Origin: Cellvibrio sp.
Lineage (GTDB): Bacteria > Pseudomonadota > Gammaproteobacteria > Pseudomonadales > Cellvibrionaceae
Assembly (NCBI GenBank): GCA_016712405.1
Contig: JADJRD010000007.1
Coordinates: forward strand, 1 to 11,054
Direction of reading: 5' to 3'
Length of the DNA: 11,054 nucleotides
Numbering within the stretch: position 1 is the first letter of the stretch; the number at the start of each line of letters is the position of its first letter. The notes under the pieces are model-generated. The model searched no databases, was not told the origin of the DNA, and was given only the letters and a program-made list of their open reading frames with translations. The position numbers and the translations under genes were made by a program. This document shows positions 6,651 to 11,054 of the stretch, one piece after another.

Positions 6651-6785
6651 ATACTCAATAATCTTTTTCTCTTGCAATTTTACCCACTCAAAAAACTCAC
6701 GATCAGACACCGGCGCAACGCAGTTTATCTGACAGCCTTTGCAAAGCTTGTGTGATGCACAGTGATCTATTACTCTTTGATCCAT
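6639..6785 (-). CDS. 48-residue Cys-rich protein
   Basis: MDQRVIDHCASHKLCKGC... ends KIIEYLQS. Start ATG at 6785-6783 with AAAGG about eight bases upstream. Four Cys and two His in the first 22 residues (HC-x3-HKLC-x2-C-x3-C) look like a small zinc-binding knuckle; the second half (DREFFEWVKLQEKKIIEYL) is a helix. Role unknown; many phage early operons carry such zinc micro-proteins. The -35 box of the downstream promoter lies at its 3' end. Confidence 0.6.
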   Translation of the reverse strand: MDQRVIDHCASHKLCKGCQINCVAPVSDREFFEWVKLQEKKIIEYLQS

Positions 6786-6822
6786 TTTTAGCCTTTACAT
6801 TCTTTGATATTTATGCAAGATA

Positions 6823-6850
6823 CTGTCCTGATTTTTAAAACAAAGGACAG
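6823..6850. other. Perfect 7-bp inverted repeat between genes
   Basis: CTGTCCT (6823-6829) and AGGACAG (6844-6850) with an A/T-rich 14-nt loop, in the 69-bp gap between two small minus-strand genes, starting five bases after the stop codon at 6857-6855. No T tract follows on the minus strand, so it is not a standard terminator; a processing hairpin or an operator are possible. Confidence 0.4.
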
Positions 6851-6854
6851 AATG

Positions 6855-7037
6855 TTACAAATTAGGAAATCTGCTTTTCCGGCTTGGATTTACAGGTATG
6901 TAATCATCACAGCAAGATTCGCCAGCGTTGTCAAACTCTTGGTAGACCTGCCAACTTTCGTTAGGCTTAGATTGTGCTCGATAGCATTCTTCAAAACTTG
7001 GACAGTCTTTTTTGATGCACATTGAAATATCAGGCAT
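6855..7037 (-). CDS. Small Cys-containing conserved phage protein
   Basis: 60 residues from the ATG at 7037-7035 (MPDISMCIKKDCPSFEECYRAQSK...); GGTGAT is the ribosome site, and the longer reading begins with the GTG inside it. Pattern MPDI-x-MC-x4-DCP-x4-CYR...W-x-YQEF...C-x-DYIPV matches a group of short phage and prophage proteins I know only as hypothetical, with conserved Cys likely to bind zinc or an Fe-S cluster. It overlaps the preceding gene's stop by eight bases. Function unknown. Confidence 0.65.
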   Translation of the reverse strand: MPDISMCIKKDCPSFEECYRAQSKPNESWQVYQEFDNAGESCCDDYIPVNPSRKSRFPNL

Positions 7038-7316
7038 CTTTATCACCGATGATTTTTAACAATGCAGTTCTTTCGTCTTGCATGTATTCCATTGTTTTTG
7101 TGACCAATTCCAGTTCCTTTTTAAGCTGATCGTTTTCGTATTTCAGGCAGACTATTTCAGCGTTAGCATTTGCCAGATCAGCTTTAACCATTTGCATATC
7201 TGAGCGCAAATATATTCTTCATCCTGCGCTTTGGATAAATCAGGATATGCGAATTCTTGATAATGCCACATCACCATGTTTTGTGCTTCAACTGGCCTTC
7301 CCACTTCGAAAATCAT
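7030..7316 (-). CDS. Coiled-coil protein, frameshifted
   Basis: The start ATG at 7316-7314 overlaps the previous stop (ATGA) and has GGAG eight bases upstream. Frame one reads MIFEVGRPVEAQNMVMWHYQ... and stops at 7152. From about residue 37 another frame continues as a good heptad-repeat helix (DMQMVKADLANANAEIV, then YENDQLKKELELVTKTMEY) to the TGA at 7032-7030. Removing one AT from the TATAT run (plus about 7208-7216) joins them into about 94 residues. The C-terminal 50 residues are a clear coiled coil. Function unknown; an oligomerising accessory protein is the natural reading. Alternatively two small genes, but the second has no ribosome site. Confidence 0.5.
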
Positions 7317-7589
7317 ATCATATTCTCCAATTCGTTTATTTTTGCAATCAATGCGTCTTCATCAGCTAATTGATCATCGTAAACATGATCAATGCCGTTT
7401 GATGCAATCAAGTAAAATCCATGAACGGCCGGGGAGCGCTTTGTGAAAACCAACACCCAATAGCTAAAACTGCCAACGCCGACAAACTCACATGGATCAC
7501 CACTAATGCTAAAAGTGATACCAGTGTCAAACTGATGGGTCATCAGTAACAGCATCAAAGATGTTTTCGTATTCGAGTTGCTCGGTCAT
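7313..7589 (-). CDS. Hypothetical phage protein, frameshifted
   Basis: The ATG at 7589-7587 overlaps the stop of the gene before it (ATGA) and has GAGGAAAG upstream. It reads MTEQLEYENIFDAVTDDPSV and then stops, while the next frame, which has no ribosome site, goes on DTGITFSISGDPCEFVG... to LIAKINELENMI (stop 7315-7313). Removing one T from the TTT run (plus AAA at 7529-7531) gives one protein of about 91 residues. The opening ENIFDAVTDDP resembles the start of some phage-associated XRE/HigA-like proteins, but the rest does not look like a helix-turn-helix. Function unknown. Confidence 0.5.
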
Positions 7590-7798
7590 TTTCTTTCCTC
7601 ATTAACTAATTCTGGAGTCACTATCTCCCATTCTCCTAAAATTTCTTTTGCTGTGCTTAGTTGCTCAAATCCAAGATGGATATTATGCTCAGCTTGGAAA
7701 ATTACATTGTCCGCAGAAAGCGAGAATGCATTTCCAGTCCACCCAACAGGTCTAAACCATTTATCACCGCAATTTTGAATTGCTTCAAACATATTCAT
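7586..7798 (-). CDS. Short DUF2829/Tad2-like protein (tentative)
   Basis: 70 residues, MNMFEAIQNCGDKWFRPVGWT...; start ATG overlaps the previous stop (ATGA) behind GGGTGA. The layout (an N-terminal FEAI helix, a basic/aromatic KWFRPVGWTGNAFSL strand pair and a closing EILGEWEIVTPE) resembles the DUF2829 fold, whose studied members (Tad2) sequester the cyclic signalling nucleotide of the Thoeris anti-phage system. This copy is shorter than usual and the similarity is by eye, so anti-defence activity is only a hypothesis. It sits second in the leftward operon among small accessory genes, a normal place for anti-defence genes. Confidence 0.5.
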   Translation of the reverse strand: MNMFEAIQNCGDKWFRPVGWTGNAFSLSADNVIFQAEHNIHLGFEQLSTAKEILGEWEIVTPELVNEERK

Positions 7799-7968
7799 TT
7801 GTTTTCACCCTTGCTAATAGCCATCAGATAGATATAAAAGCAGTCTTGGATATGATCGTTATAGTCATATCCTCCAGCGTCATTGCGTAGAGTTTTCATG
7901 CTCTCGGTGTCACCATGCAGGTGGCGAGTTGCGTATATAATTTCAAAGTTATCTCGTGGGTCTGTCAT
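7795..7968 (-). CDS. First gene of the leftward operon, hypothetical
   Basis: 57 residues from the ATG at 7968-7966 (MTDPRDNFEIIYATRHLHGD...), selected because GAGGA lies six bases upstream; the in-frame ATG at 7989 lacks a site. Acidic and His/Asp/Tyr rich (GGYDYNDHIQDCFYIYLMA), probably a small soluble alpha/beta protein. No motif recognised. It overlaps the following gene by four bases and directly faces the divergent control region, so it is the promoter-proximal gene of the leftward transcript. Confidence 0.6.
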   Translation of the reverse strand: MTDPRDNFEIIYATRHLHGDTESMKTLRNDAGGYDYNDHIQDCFYIYLMAISKGENK

Positions 7969-8106
7969 TGTAAATCCTCTTTTAGTCATCCTAATCTATC
8001 ACAGTCTTTTAACCCATCTACAATCTTTGCAATTCTTAACACTTCTCTAGTTGATTGGATTTTTGTAATAGCTATGATGGCTAGACCAAACAACGAGGAG
8101 TCACTA
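7969..8106. promoter_or_regulatory. Divergent early control region
   Basis: 138 bp between the leftward operon and the rightward recombination genes. It contains the rightward promoter (8051-8078) and, read on the minus strand, AGTGTTAAGAATTGC (8043-8029), a 15-mer that recurs at 3604-3618 on the plus strand. A leftward promoter must lie here, but I see only weak candidates such as TAGATT near 7991-7996. A binding site for a phage repressor is likely by position. Confidence 0.5.
8051..8078 (+). promoter_or_regulatory. Rightward promoter for the recombination genes
   Basis: TTGATT (8051-8056), a 16-bp spacer and TATGAT (8073-8078), followed by a GAGGAG ribosome site at 8095-8100 and the ATG at 8107. 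Confidence 0.6.
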
Positions 8107-8724
8107 ATGACAAGAAACATTTATCAAAGAATCAATGAGATTCAAAAAGCTGTTGACTACATAAAGAAAGACAAGTCAGTAAATGGTGGCGGTCAGAACT
8201 ACACTGCTGTCAGCCATGACGGGCTCATTTCGCTAATTAGAAAGCATTTGGTTGTAAATGGCGTAGTCATATACCCAGAGCAACAAACCAGCGTTATGCT
8301 CGTACAGCGCGACAAAGAAAAAGGGATTGCAATGCACCTATATGAAGCAAGCTATCACATTAACTTTGTGAATATCGACGATCCAAAAGATAGAATTGTT
8401 GTGCAAATAGCCGCCCATGCGGCAGACAACGGCGACAAAGCCCCCGGCAAGGCCGTTACATACGCGACAAAATCAGCACTGTTAAAAGTGTTTAGCTTAG
8501 AAACTGGCGACGACGACGAAAGCAGAACAGCAGAAGATGATCCAGACGCATACATGGCCGAGGAGATTCTAGCTATAACTGGAGCCGAAACAATGGAATC
8601 ATTAGCTACAGAATTCAGAAAGCTGTTCGCAAAGTACAATGCAGCGAAAGACAAAAAAGCAATTGCGTTCCTAACCGCTGAAAAAGACAAAAAGAAAAAA
8701 CAATTATCGGAGATTGAGCAATGA
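8107..8724 (+). CDS. erf: ERF-family single-strand annealing recombinase
   Basis: 205 residues from the ATG at 8107 (MTRNIYQRINEIQKAV...), six bases after GAGGAG; the longer frame from 7915 crosses the promoter and is not real. The family core is intact: GGGQNYTAVSHDGL (residues 27-40), the beta-strand block VMLVQRDKEKG...YEASYHINFVNIDD, and the hallmark GDKAPGKAVTYATKSALLK...LETGDDDESR at 109-140. The C-terminal 60 residues are charged and helical, ending in a lysine-rich tail. ERF proteins form rings that bind and anneal single-stranded DNA in RecA-independent recombination. The stop overlaps the start of the YqaJ-type exonuclease, the usual annealase-exonuclease pair, so the two work as a Red-like system that also circularises or repairs phage DNA. 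Confidence 0.93.
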   Translation: MTRNIYQRINEIQKAVDYIKKDKSVNGGGQNYTAVSHDGLISLIRKHLVVNGVVIYPEQQTSVMLVQRDKEKGIAMHLYEASYHINFVNIDDPKDRIVVQIAAHAADNGDKAPGKAVTYATKSALLKVFSLETGDDDESRTAEDDPDAYMAEEILAITGAETMESLATEFRKLFAKYNAAKDKKAIAFLTAEKDKKKKQLSEIEQ

Positions 8725-9328
8725 TAGACCAAAGAACAGAAGAATGGCACTTAATGAGACTTGGGAAAGTAACCGGGTCGCGTGTTGCTGATGTGCTGGC
8801 AAAAACAAAATCAGGCTATTCAACAAGCCGCAAAAATTACATGATGGAGCTGCTTTGCCAGCGCTTGACTGGCGTTAGAGAGGAATCATTTAACAGTCAG
8901 GCAATGCAACGAGGAACCGACTTGGAGCCTATAGCTAGATCACACTATGAAGCCCAATCTGGAGTCATGGTTATAGAGTCCAGCTTTGTGTTTCACCCAT
9001 CAATATCAGCTTTTGGTGCGTCCCCAGATGGCTTTGTCGGTGATGATGGACTAATAGAAATCAAATGCCCAAACACAGCCCAGCATGTCGATTTTATGAT
9101 GACGAAAAAACCTGACGGGAAAACATTACACAGATGCAGGCTCAAATGTCATGCACTGGGCGGAAGTGGTGCGACTTTGTTTCTTTTGATGACAGAATGC
9201 CAGAGCGCTATCAGTTAGCATTCGTTAGGGTTATGAGAGACGATTTATTCATTACAGAAATGGAAAATGAAATAAAAGATTTTTTGTTAGAGCTTGACGA
9301 AATAGAGGATAAATTAAGTAACTGTTAA
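8721..9328 (+). CDS. YqaJ-type (lambda-exonuclease-like) recombination nuclease, frameshifted
   Basis: Starts at the ATG overlapping the ERF stop (ATGA) with GGAG upstream. Motifs of the YqaJ/lambda-exonuclease fold: QRTEEWHLMRLGKVTGSR (residues 4-21), RGTDLEP with Glu69, SPDG with Asp103, and EIKCP with Glu113/Lys115, i.e. the metal-binding D...ExK site. The first frame leaves the family pattern at residue 134. The -1 frame continues it as ITQMQAQMSCTGRKWCDFVSFD with the conserved Gln and Trp-Cys-Asp segment, to the TAA at 9326. One extra A in the AAAA run at 9120-9123 restores about 202 residues, the family's usual length. The enzyme chews 5' ends to make 3' tails for ERF. A programmed slip is unlikely, as no slippery heptamer is in frame. 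Confidence 0.88.
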
Positions 9329-9368
9329 GAAGTGCAAAACAGATTGATTGGTTTTGCGTAGGATGAAA

Positions 9369-9453
9369 ACATAACGCCGAGTTAAAAGGCGGCGGTACAA
9401 ATTAAATTTAAAACTAAGGCGGGCAGACCGTCCTTTTCAACGACTGGTTATAT
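9369..9453 (+). other. attC-like recombination site 1
   Basis: 85 bp from R''-like ACATAAC (9369-9375) to R'-like GTTATAT (9447-9453). The inner arms GTTAAAAGG (9381-9389) and CCTTTTCAAC (9432-9441) pair with one unpaired base, followed by CGG/CCG; the stretch between each outer box and inner arm (GCCGA against GACTG) does not pair, as expected for the unpaired central spacer of integron attC sites. Outer and inner boxes, bulged base, size and orientation relative to the downstream ORF all fit attC. It lies 40 bp after the exonuclease gene. Confidence 0.72.
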
Positions 9454-9471
9454 TTATTGATGGAGGTTTCA

Positions 9472-9857
9472 ATGATTGTAGAAAAACCGTGGGCTTTTGA
9501 TGACGACCAAACTATTACGATAGGCGAGCGCAAATACAATGTTCATGCGGCTATTTTTATGGCTGAGAAGTTGCCAGTTAAAAATTTGGCGCTTGAGGAA
9601 ATGTACATTGAATACCGTGCGCCATGCAAAGATAATTTTAGGGATTTCATTGCACACATAAAATTGGTGAATGACGCGGATTTAAGCTACCCAATTATTT
9701 TGAATGAAAATGGTGCGCTGATTGATGGTAAGCATAGGTTGGCCAAAGCTATTTTAGAAGGCCGAAAACGATACTTGCGAAGCGCTTTGTAAAGAACCCG
9801 CTTCAATTTGGCGCTATGCTGAATGAATATAACGTTGAGCACAACGGCGGCTTTTAA
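9472..9857 (+). CDS. Cassette gene: ParB/Srx-fold protein, frameshifted
   Basis: Start ATG at 9472 (MIVEKPWAFDDDQTI...) with GGAGG five bases upstream. The N-terminal part leads into a ParB-like nuclease/sulfiredoxin-type domain: RDFIAHIKLVNDADL, then the signature YPIILNENGALIDGKHRLAKA with the DGxHR motif. This frame stops at 9792, but adding one A to the AAAA run at 9765-9768 continues the protein (GRKTILAKRFVKNPLQFG...) to the TAA at 9855-9857, giving about 128 residues. The last codons lie within the left arm of attC-like site 2, which is common in integron cassettes. ParB-fold proteins of this size occur in phages and cassettes as DNA-binding or nucleotide-using proteins; the exact activity is unknown. 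Confidence 0.65.
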
Positions 9858-9910
9858 CTGGTAATTTAAAACTGATATTTACAGCCCGTCCGTTGCGCGA
9901 CTGGTTACAT
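9827..9910 (+). other. attC-like recombination site 2
   Basis: 84 bp, ATATAAC (9827-9833) to GTTACAT (9904-9910). Inner arms CAACGG (9842-9847) and CCGTTG (9890-9895) pair, then CGGC against GCCCGT with an unpaired base; spacer GTTGA against CGACTG is unpaired. Compared with site 1 the arm sequence changes (AAAAGG to CAACGG) while the partner changes to match (CCTTTT to CCGTTG). The right end CGACTGGTTA is the same as in site 1. Confidence 0.72.
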
Positions 9911-9938
9911 TACTTTTAACTACGGAGTAATAACAAAA

Positions 9939-10150
9939 ATGGCAAAACATAGAGCGCAGTGGTCAATGAGCTTAGATTGCACATGCCCGAAGTGCGACCA
10001 CTATTTTGACCTACTTCAAGCTGACGATGATTTTTTTTAATAGCGGAAGTGGAATTGAGGCGATAGAGCACGACACTGCACCGATCAAAAGATTACGAAG
10101 TTTCATGCCCAGAGTGCGAGCATGAATTTGAAGTAGATTTTGAGTGGTAA
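9939..10150 (+). CDS. Cassette gene: double-CxxC zinc-ribbon protein, frameshifted
   Basis: Start ATG at 9939 after GGAG in ctacggagtaataac; first frame MAKHRAQWSMSLDCTCPKC... stops at 10038 within a run of eight T. Removing one T (10031-10038) gives ...DDDFFNSGSGIEAIEHD, and removing one A from AAAA at 10087-10090 gives KDYEVSCPECEHEFEV...W with TAA at 10148-10150. The restored protein is about 69 residues with CPKC and CPEC pairs, i.e. a four-Cys zinc ribbon joined by an acidic linker. No partner is known; such ribbons are frequent in phage and cassette genes. It ends eight bases before attC-like site 3. Confidence 0.6.
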
Positions 10151-10158
10151 GCGAGTGA

Positions 10159-10241
10159 ATGTAACGCCGAGATTTGCGGCGGCTGTAAATAAAAGAACTG
10201 GGCGGTGTTCTAATTCCGTCCGTAATATTGAATTGTTAACT
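10159..10241 (+). other. attC-like recombination site 3
   Basis: 83 bp, ATGTAAC (10159-10165) to GTTAACT (10235-10241). The left end TAACGCCGAG is identical to sites 1 and 4; inner pairing is weaker (TTGCGG against CCGTAA, next to CGG against CCGT), with extra unpaired bases. Size, polarity and position between two small ORFs match the other sites. Confidence 0.62.
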
Positions 10242-10266
10242 ATTCATTTGCTTGAGATAAACAAAA

Positions 10267-10447
10267 ATGATTATAGAAGGTAAGATATTTTTCACATGCA
10301 TTATATTTCTTCTTGCGACAACAGCCTTTGCCGCTGCGACCAAAAATGAGAACGTGCCGCACTGTGTAAAATTTGCAAACGGTTGTTTTGTTCCTTTTAA
10401 GTGCTATTGGTATTGTTTCATCATTGCTAGTGGCAATTTGGAGATGA
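10267..10447 (+). CDS. Cassette gene: small membrane protein, frameshifted
   Basis: Start ATG at 10267 (MIIEGKIFFTCIIFLLATTA...), 32 bp after the recombination point of site 3; no strong ribosome site is seen. Residues about 6-24 are a hydrophobic signal-anchor or cleavable signal peptide (TAFAA-type site). The first frame continues to 10455 as an unlikely Cys/aromatic string, whereas adding one A to AAAA at 10368-10371 gives NLQTVVLFLLSAIGIVSSLL-VAIWR, a clean second transmembrane helix, with TGA at 10445-10447. The restored protein of about 60 residues is a two-helix membrane protein or a signal peptide plus tail anchor. Small membrane or exported proteins are common in integron cassettes. 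Function unknown. Confidence 0.5.
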
Positions 10448-10449
10448 AT

Positions 10450-10580
10450 ATTTAACGCCGAGTTAAACGGCAAGCAAAAGGTAAAAGAAAATGAACTCAG
10501 ATATAAAAGAACACGAAGAACATTCTACACCGCACGGTTTGTCCAGCGCTGAAAGCGCGAGTTTGAACGACTTGTTATGT
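10450..10580 (+). other. attC-like recombination site 4 (long form)
   Basis: 131 bp, from ATTTAAC (10450-10456, exact RYYYAAC) to GTTATGT (10574-10580). Arms GTTAAAC (10461-10467) and GTTTGAAC (10561-10568) pair with one bulged base. The spacer CGACTT is close to the CGACTG of sites 1 and 2. The centre is about 50 bp longer than in sites 1-3 and includes an extra hairpin CGCTGAAAGCG near 10546-10556. The longer loop is within the known attC range. Confidence 0.6.
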
Positions 10581-10862
10581 TGGCGGCCAATTGATGATGA
10601 AGCCAAGTGCGGAAAAAGCGATTGCTGTCATTGTTAAACGAAGCTGGTAAGCGCAGAACGATAGTAGGATTTGGGTTGATAAATCTCTATCGAAGACGAT
10701 AGCGACGAATACGAATATGGCGACTTTAACGAAGAAGATGAAATGTATTATTGGCATGAAGGTTGGTACAGAGCATTGAATCACATGAATTTTCTTGCTG
10801 CCACGCCATAAAAACAATAACGTACTGGATGCCGCTGCCGAAACTTTCGAGAGGCAATATAA
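10577..10862 (+). CDS. Cassette gene: DUF551-like protein, multiply frameshifted
   Basis: Pieces of one protein lie in successive frames: WRPIDDEAKCGK (frame of 10491), AIAVIV, NEAGKRRTIVG, then SIEDDSDEYEYGDFNEEDE with YYWHEGWYRALNH, and TYWMPLPKL near 10830-10850. W-x-PI-D at the start and YWMPLPKL at the end are the hallmarks of DUF551, found in phages and prophages. Each change of frame falls at a short homopolymer (for example TT at 10579, AAAAA at 10613, TTT near 10667, CC near 10806). The start is uncertain: an ATG in the R' box (10577) needs one indel, while the ATG at 10491 with AAGG upstream is in frame with WRPIDD but lies inside attC-like site 4. A stop TAA at 10860-10862 fits LREAI. 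Intact length would be about 95 residues. Role of DUF551 is unknown. Confidence 0.5.
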
Positions 10863-10867
10863 CAGCG

Positions 10868-10890
10868 ATATACACAGGCGCACTGTATAT
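10868..10890. promoter_or_regulatory. Perfect 7-bp inverted repeat, candidate operator
   Basis: ATATACA (10868-10874), nine bases, TGTATAT (10884-10890), between the end of the DUF551-like gene and the start of the last gene. Spacing and symmetry suit a dimeric repressor site; an RNA hairpin is the alternative. No T tract follows. Confidence 0.35.
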
Positions 10891-10904
10891 TCCCAATTGA
10901 GCTA

Positions 10905-11054
10905 TTGAAAGAGATTGGATTTATTAAACTAATTAAGCAGAAGCGCTGCCCTGTGTGCTTAGATATGTACACACCTAAAAGGTATGGGCTAAGTCTTACA
11001 AGATGTTGTGAAAATGCTGGCTGTAAGCTGGATTTTGCTCAAGGTGTAATAGTC
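10905..11054 (+). CDS. Cys-rich protein, possibly NinG-like, C-terminus cut by window edge
   Basis: An open frame from about 10863 to the end of the window reads LKEIGFIKLIKQKRCPVCLD then MYTPKRYGLSLTRCCENAGCK and on to the edge. The start is unclear: there is no ATG, only a TTG at 10905 with a poor ribosome site, so an indel may hide the real start. CPVC-x3-YTP-x10-CCENAGC is a zinc-finger arrangement close to the N-terminus of lambda NinG-type proteins (C-x2-C-x3-F/Y-x-P...C-x3-C), which in lambda-like phages follow the recombination genes and influence recombination. The assignment rests on this short pattern only. Confidence 0.4.
   Translation, partial: MKEIGFIKLIKQKRCPVCLDMYTPKRYGLSLTRCCENAGCKLDFAQGVIV

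Noticed and set aside
7915..8106. N-terminal extension of the ERF gene
   Set aside because: The frame is open upstream, but it crosses the promoter at 8051-8078, while GAGGAG sits six bases before the ATG at 8107 where the family homology begins.
8355..8750. 131-codon minus-strand ORF opposite ERF
   Set aside because: It is the reverse shadow of the well-supported ERF gene, with low-complexity Ser/Ala/Phe composition and no ribosome site.
9110..9135. Programmed -1 frameshift in the YqaJ-type gene
   Set aside because: The shift is in the -1 direction at GGGAAAAC, but no X-XXY-YYZ slippery heptamer fits the reading frame, and the same kind of homopolymer indel occurs in many other genes here. 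A missing A is simpler.
9369..10580. Vibrio-type VCR repeats or a CRISPR array
   Set aside because: Sites are 83-131 bp, not near-identical 120-bp VCRs, and the spaces between them hold ORFs of different lengths, not 30-40-bp spacers.
9369..10580. Ordinary terminators between plus-strand genes
   Set aside because: The inverted repeats are interrupted by unpaired spacers, have no T tract, and end in conserved GTTA/TAAC boxes, which terminators do not need.
10575..10972. Minus-strand ORFs of 102 and 63 codons at the right end
   Set aside because: They are shadows of the broken DUF551-like gene, whose plus-strand fragments carry recognisable motifs.

Overview
The window looks like a tailed-phage (or prophage) genome segment, probably from a Gram-negative and most likely gammaproteobacterial host. 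I infer this from short, tightly overlapping genes (repeated ATGA start/stop overlaps with good Shine-Dalgarno sites), an SF2 helicase plus HNH nuclease, an ERF-type annealing protein coupled to a YqaJ-type exonuclease, and tail-fibre-like paralogs. No integrase, terminase, capsid gene or tRNA is visible, and the host cannot be named from this sequence.

Layout. (1) 1-2126, minus strand: two paralogous fibre/adhesin-like genes, each behind a duplicated 113-bp block holding a -10 box, an RBS and the first codons; a strong intrinsic terminator at 2160-2191 closes the operon upstream. (2) 2243-7968, minus strand: a dense leftward operon of small genes around a helicase and an HNH nuclease. It is interrupted at about 6430-6630 by a non-coding stretch with its own sigma70-type promoter and mutually exclusive stems, which looks like a structured RNA or attenuator. 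(3) 7969-8106: the divergent control region. (4) 8107-9328, plus strand: ERF recombinase and YqaJ exonuclease, translationally coupled. (5) 9369-10862, plus strand: an array that reads like an integron cassette array. Four attC-like sites (three of 83-85 bp, one of about 131 bp) separate small ORFs: a ParB-like protein, a double-CxxC zinc-ribbon protein, a small membrane protein and a DUF551-like protein. (6) 10905 to the end: the N-terminal part of a Cys-rich protein that may be NinG-like.

The most remarkable point is (5): an attC array without a visible integrase (CALIN-like), all cassettes in one orientation, lying in the recombination module of a phage. The stems keep pairing while their sequence changes from site to site, which argues against simple repeats.

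A caveat applies throughout. About ten genes carry single-base indels, nearly all in homopolymers, and one-base corrections restore coherent proteins. This looks like uncorrected sequencing error more than decay, so several genes are given as frameshifted spans rather than clean ORFs.
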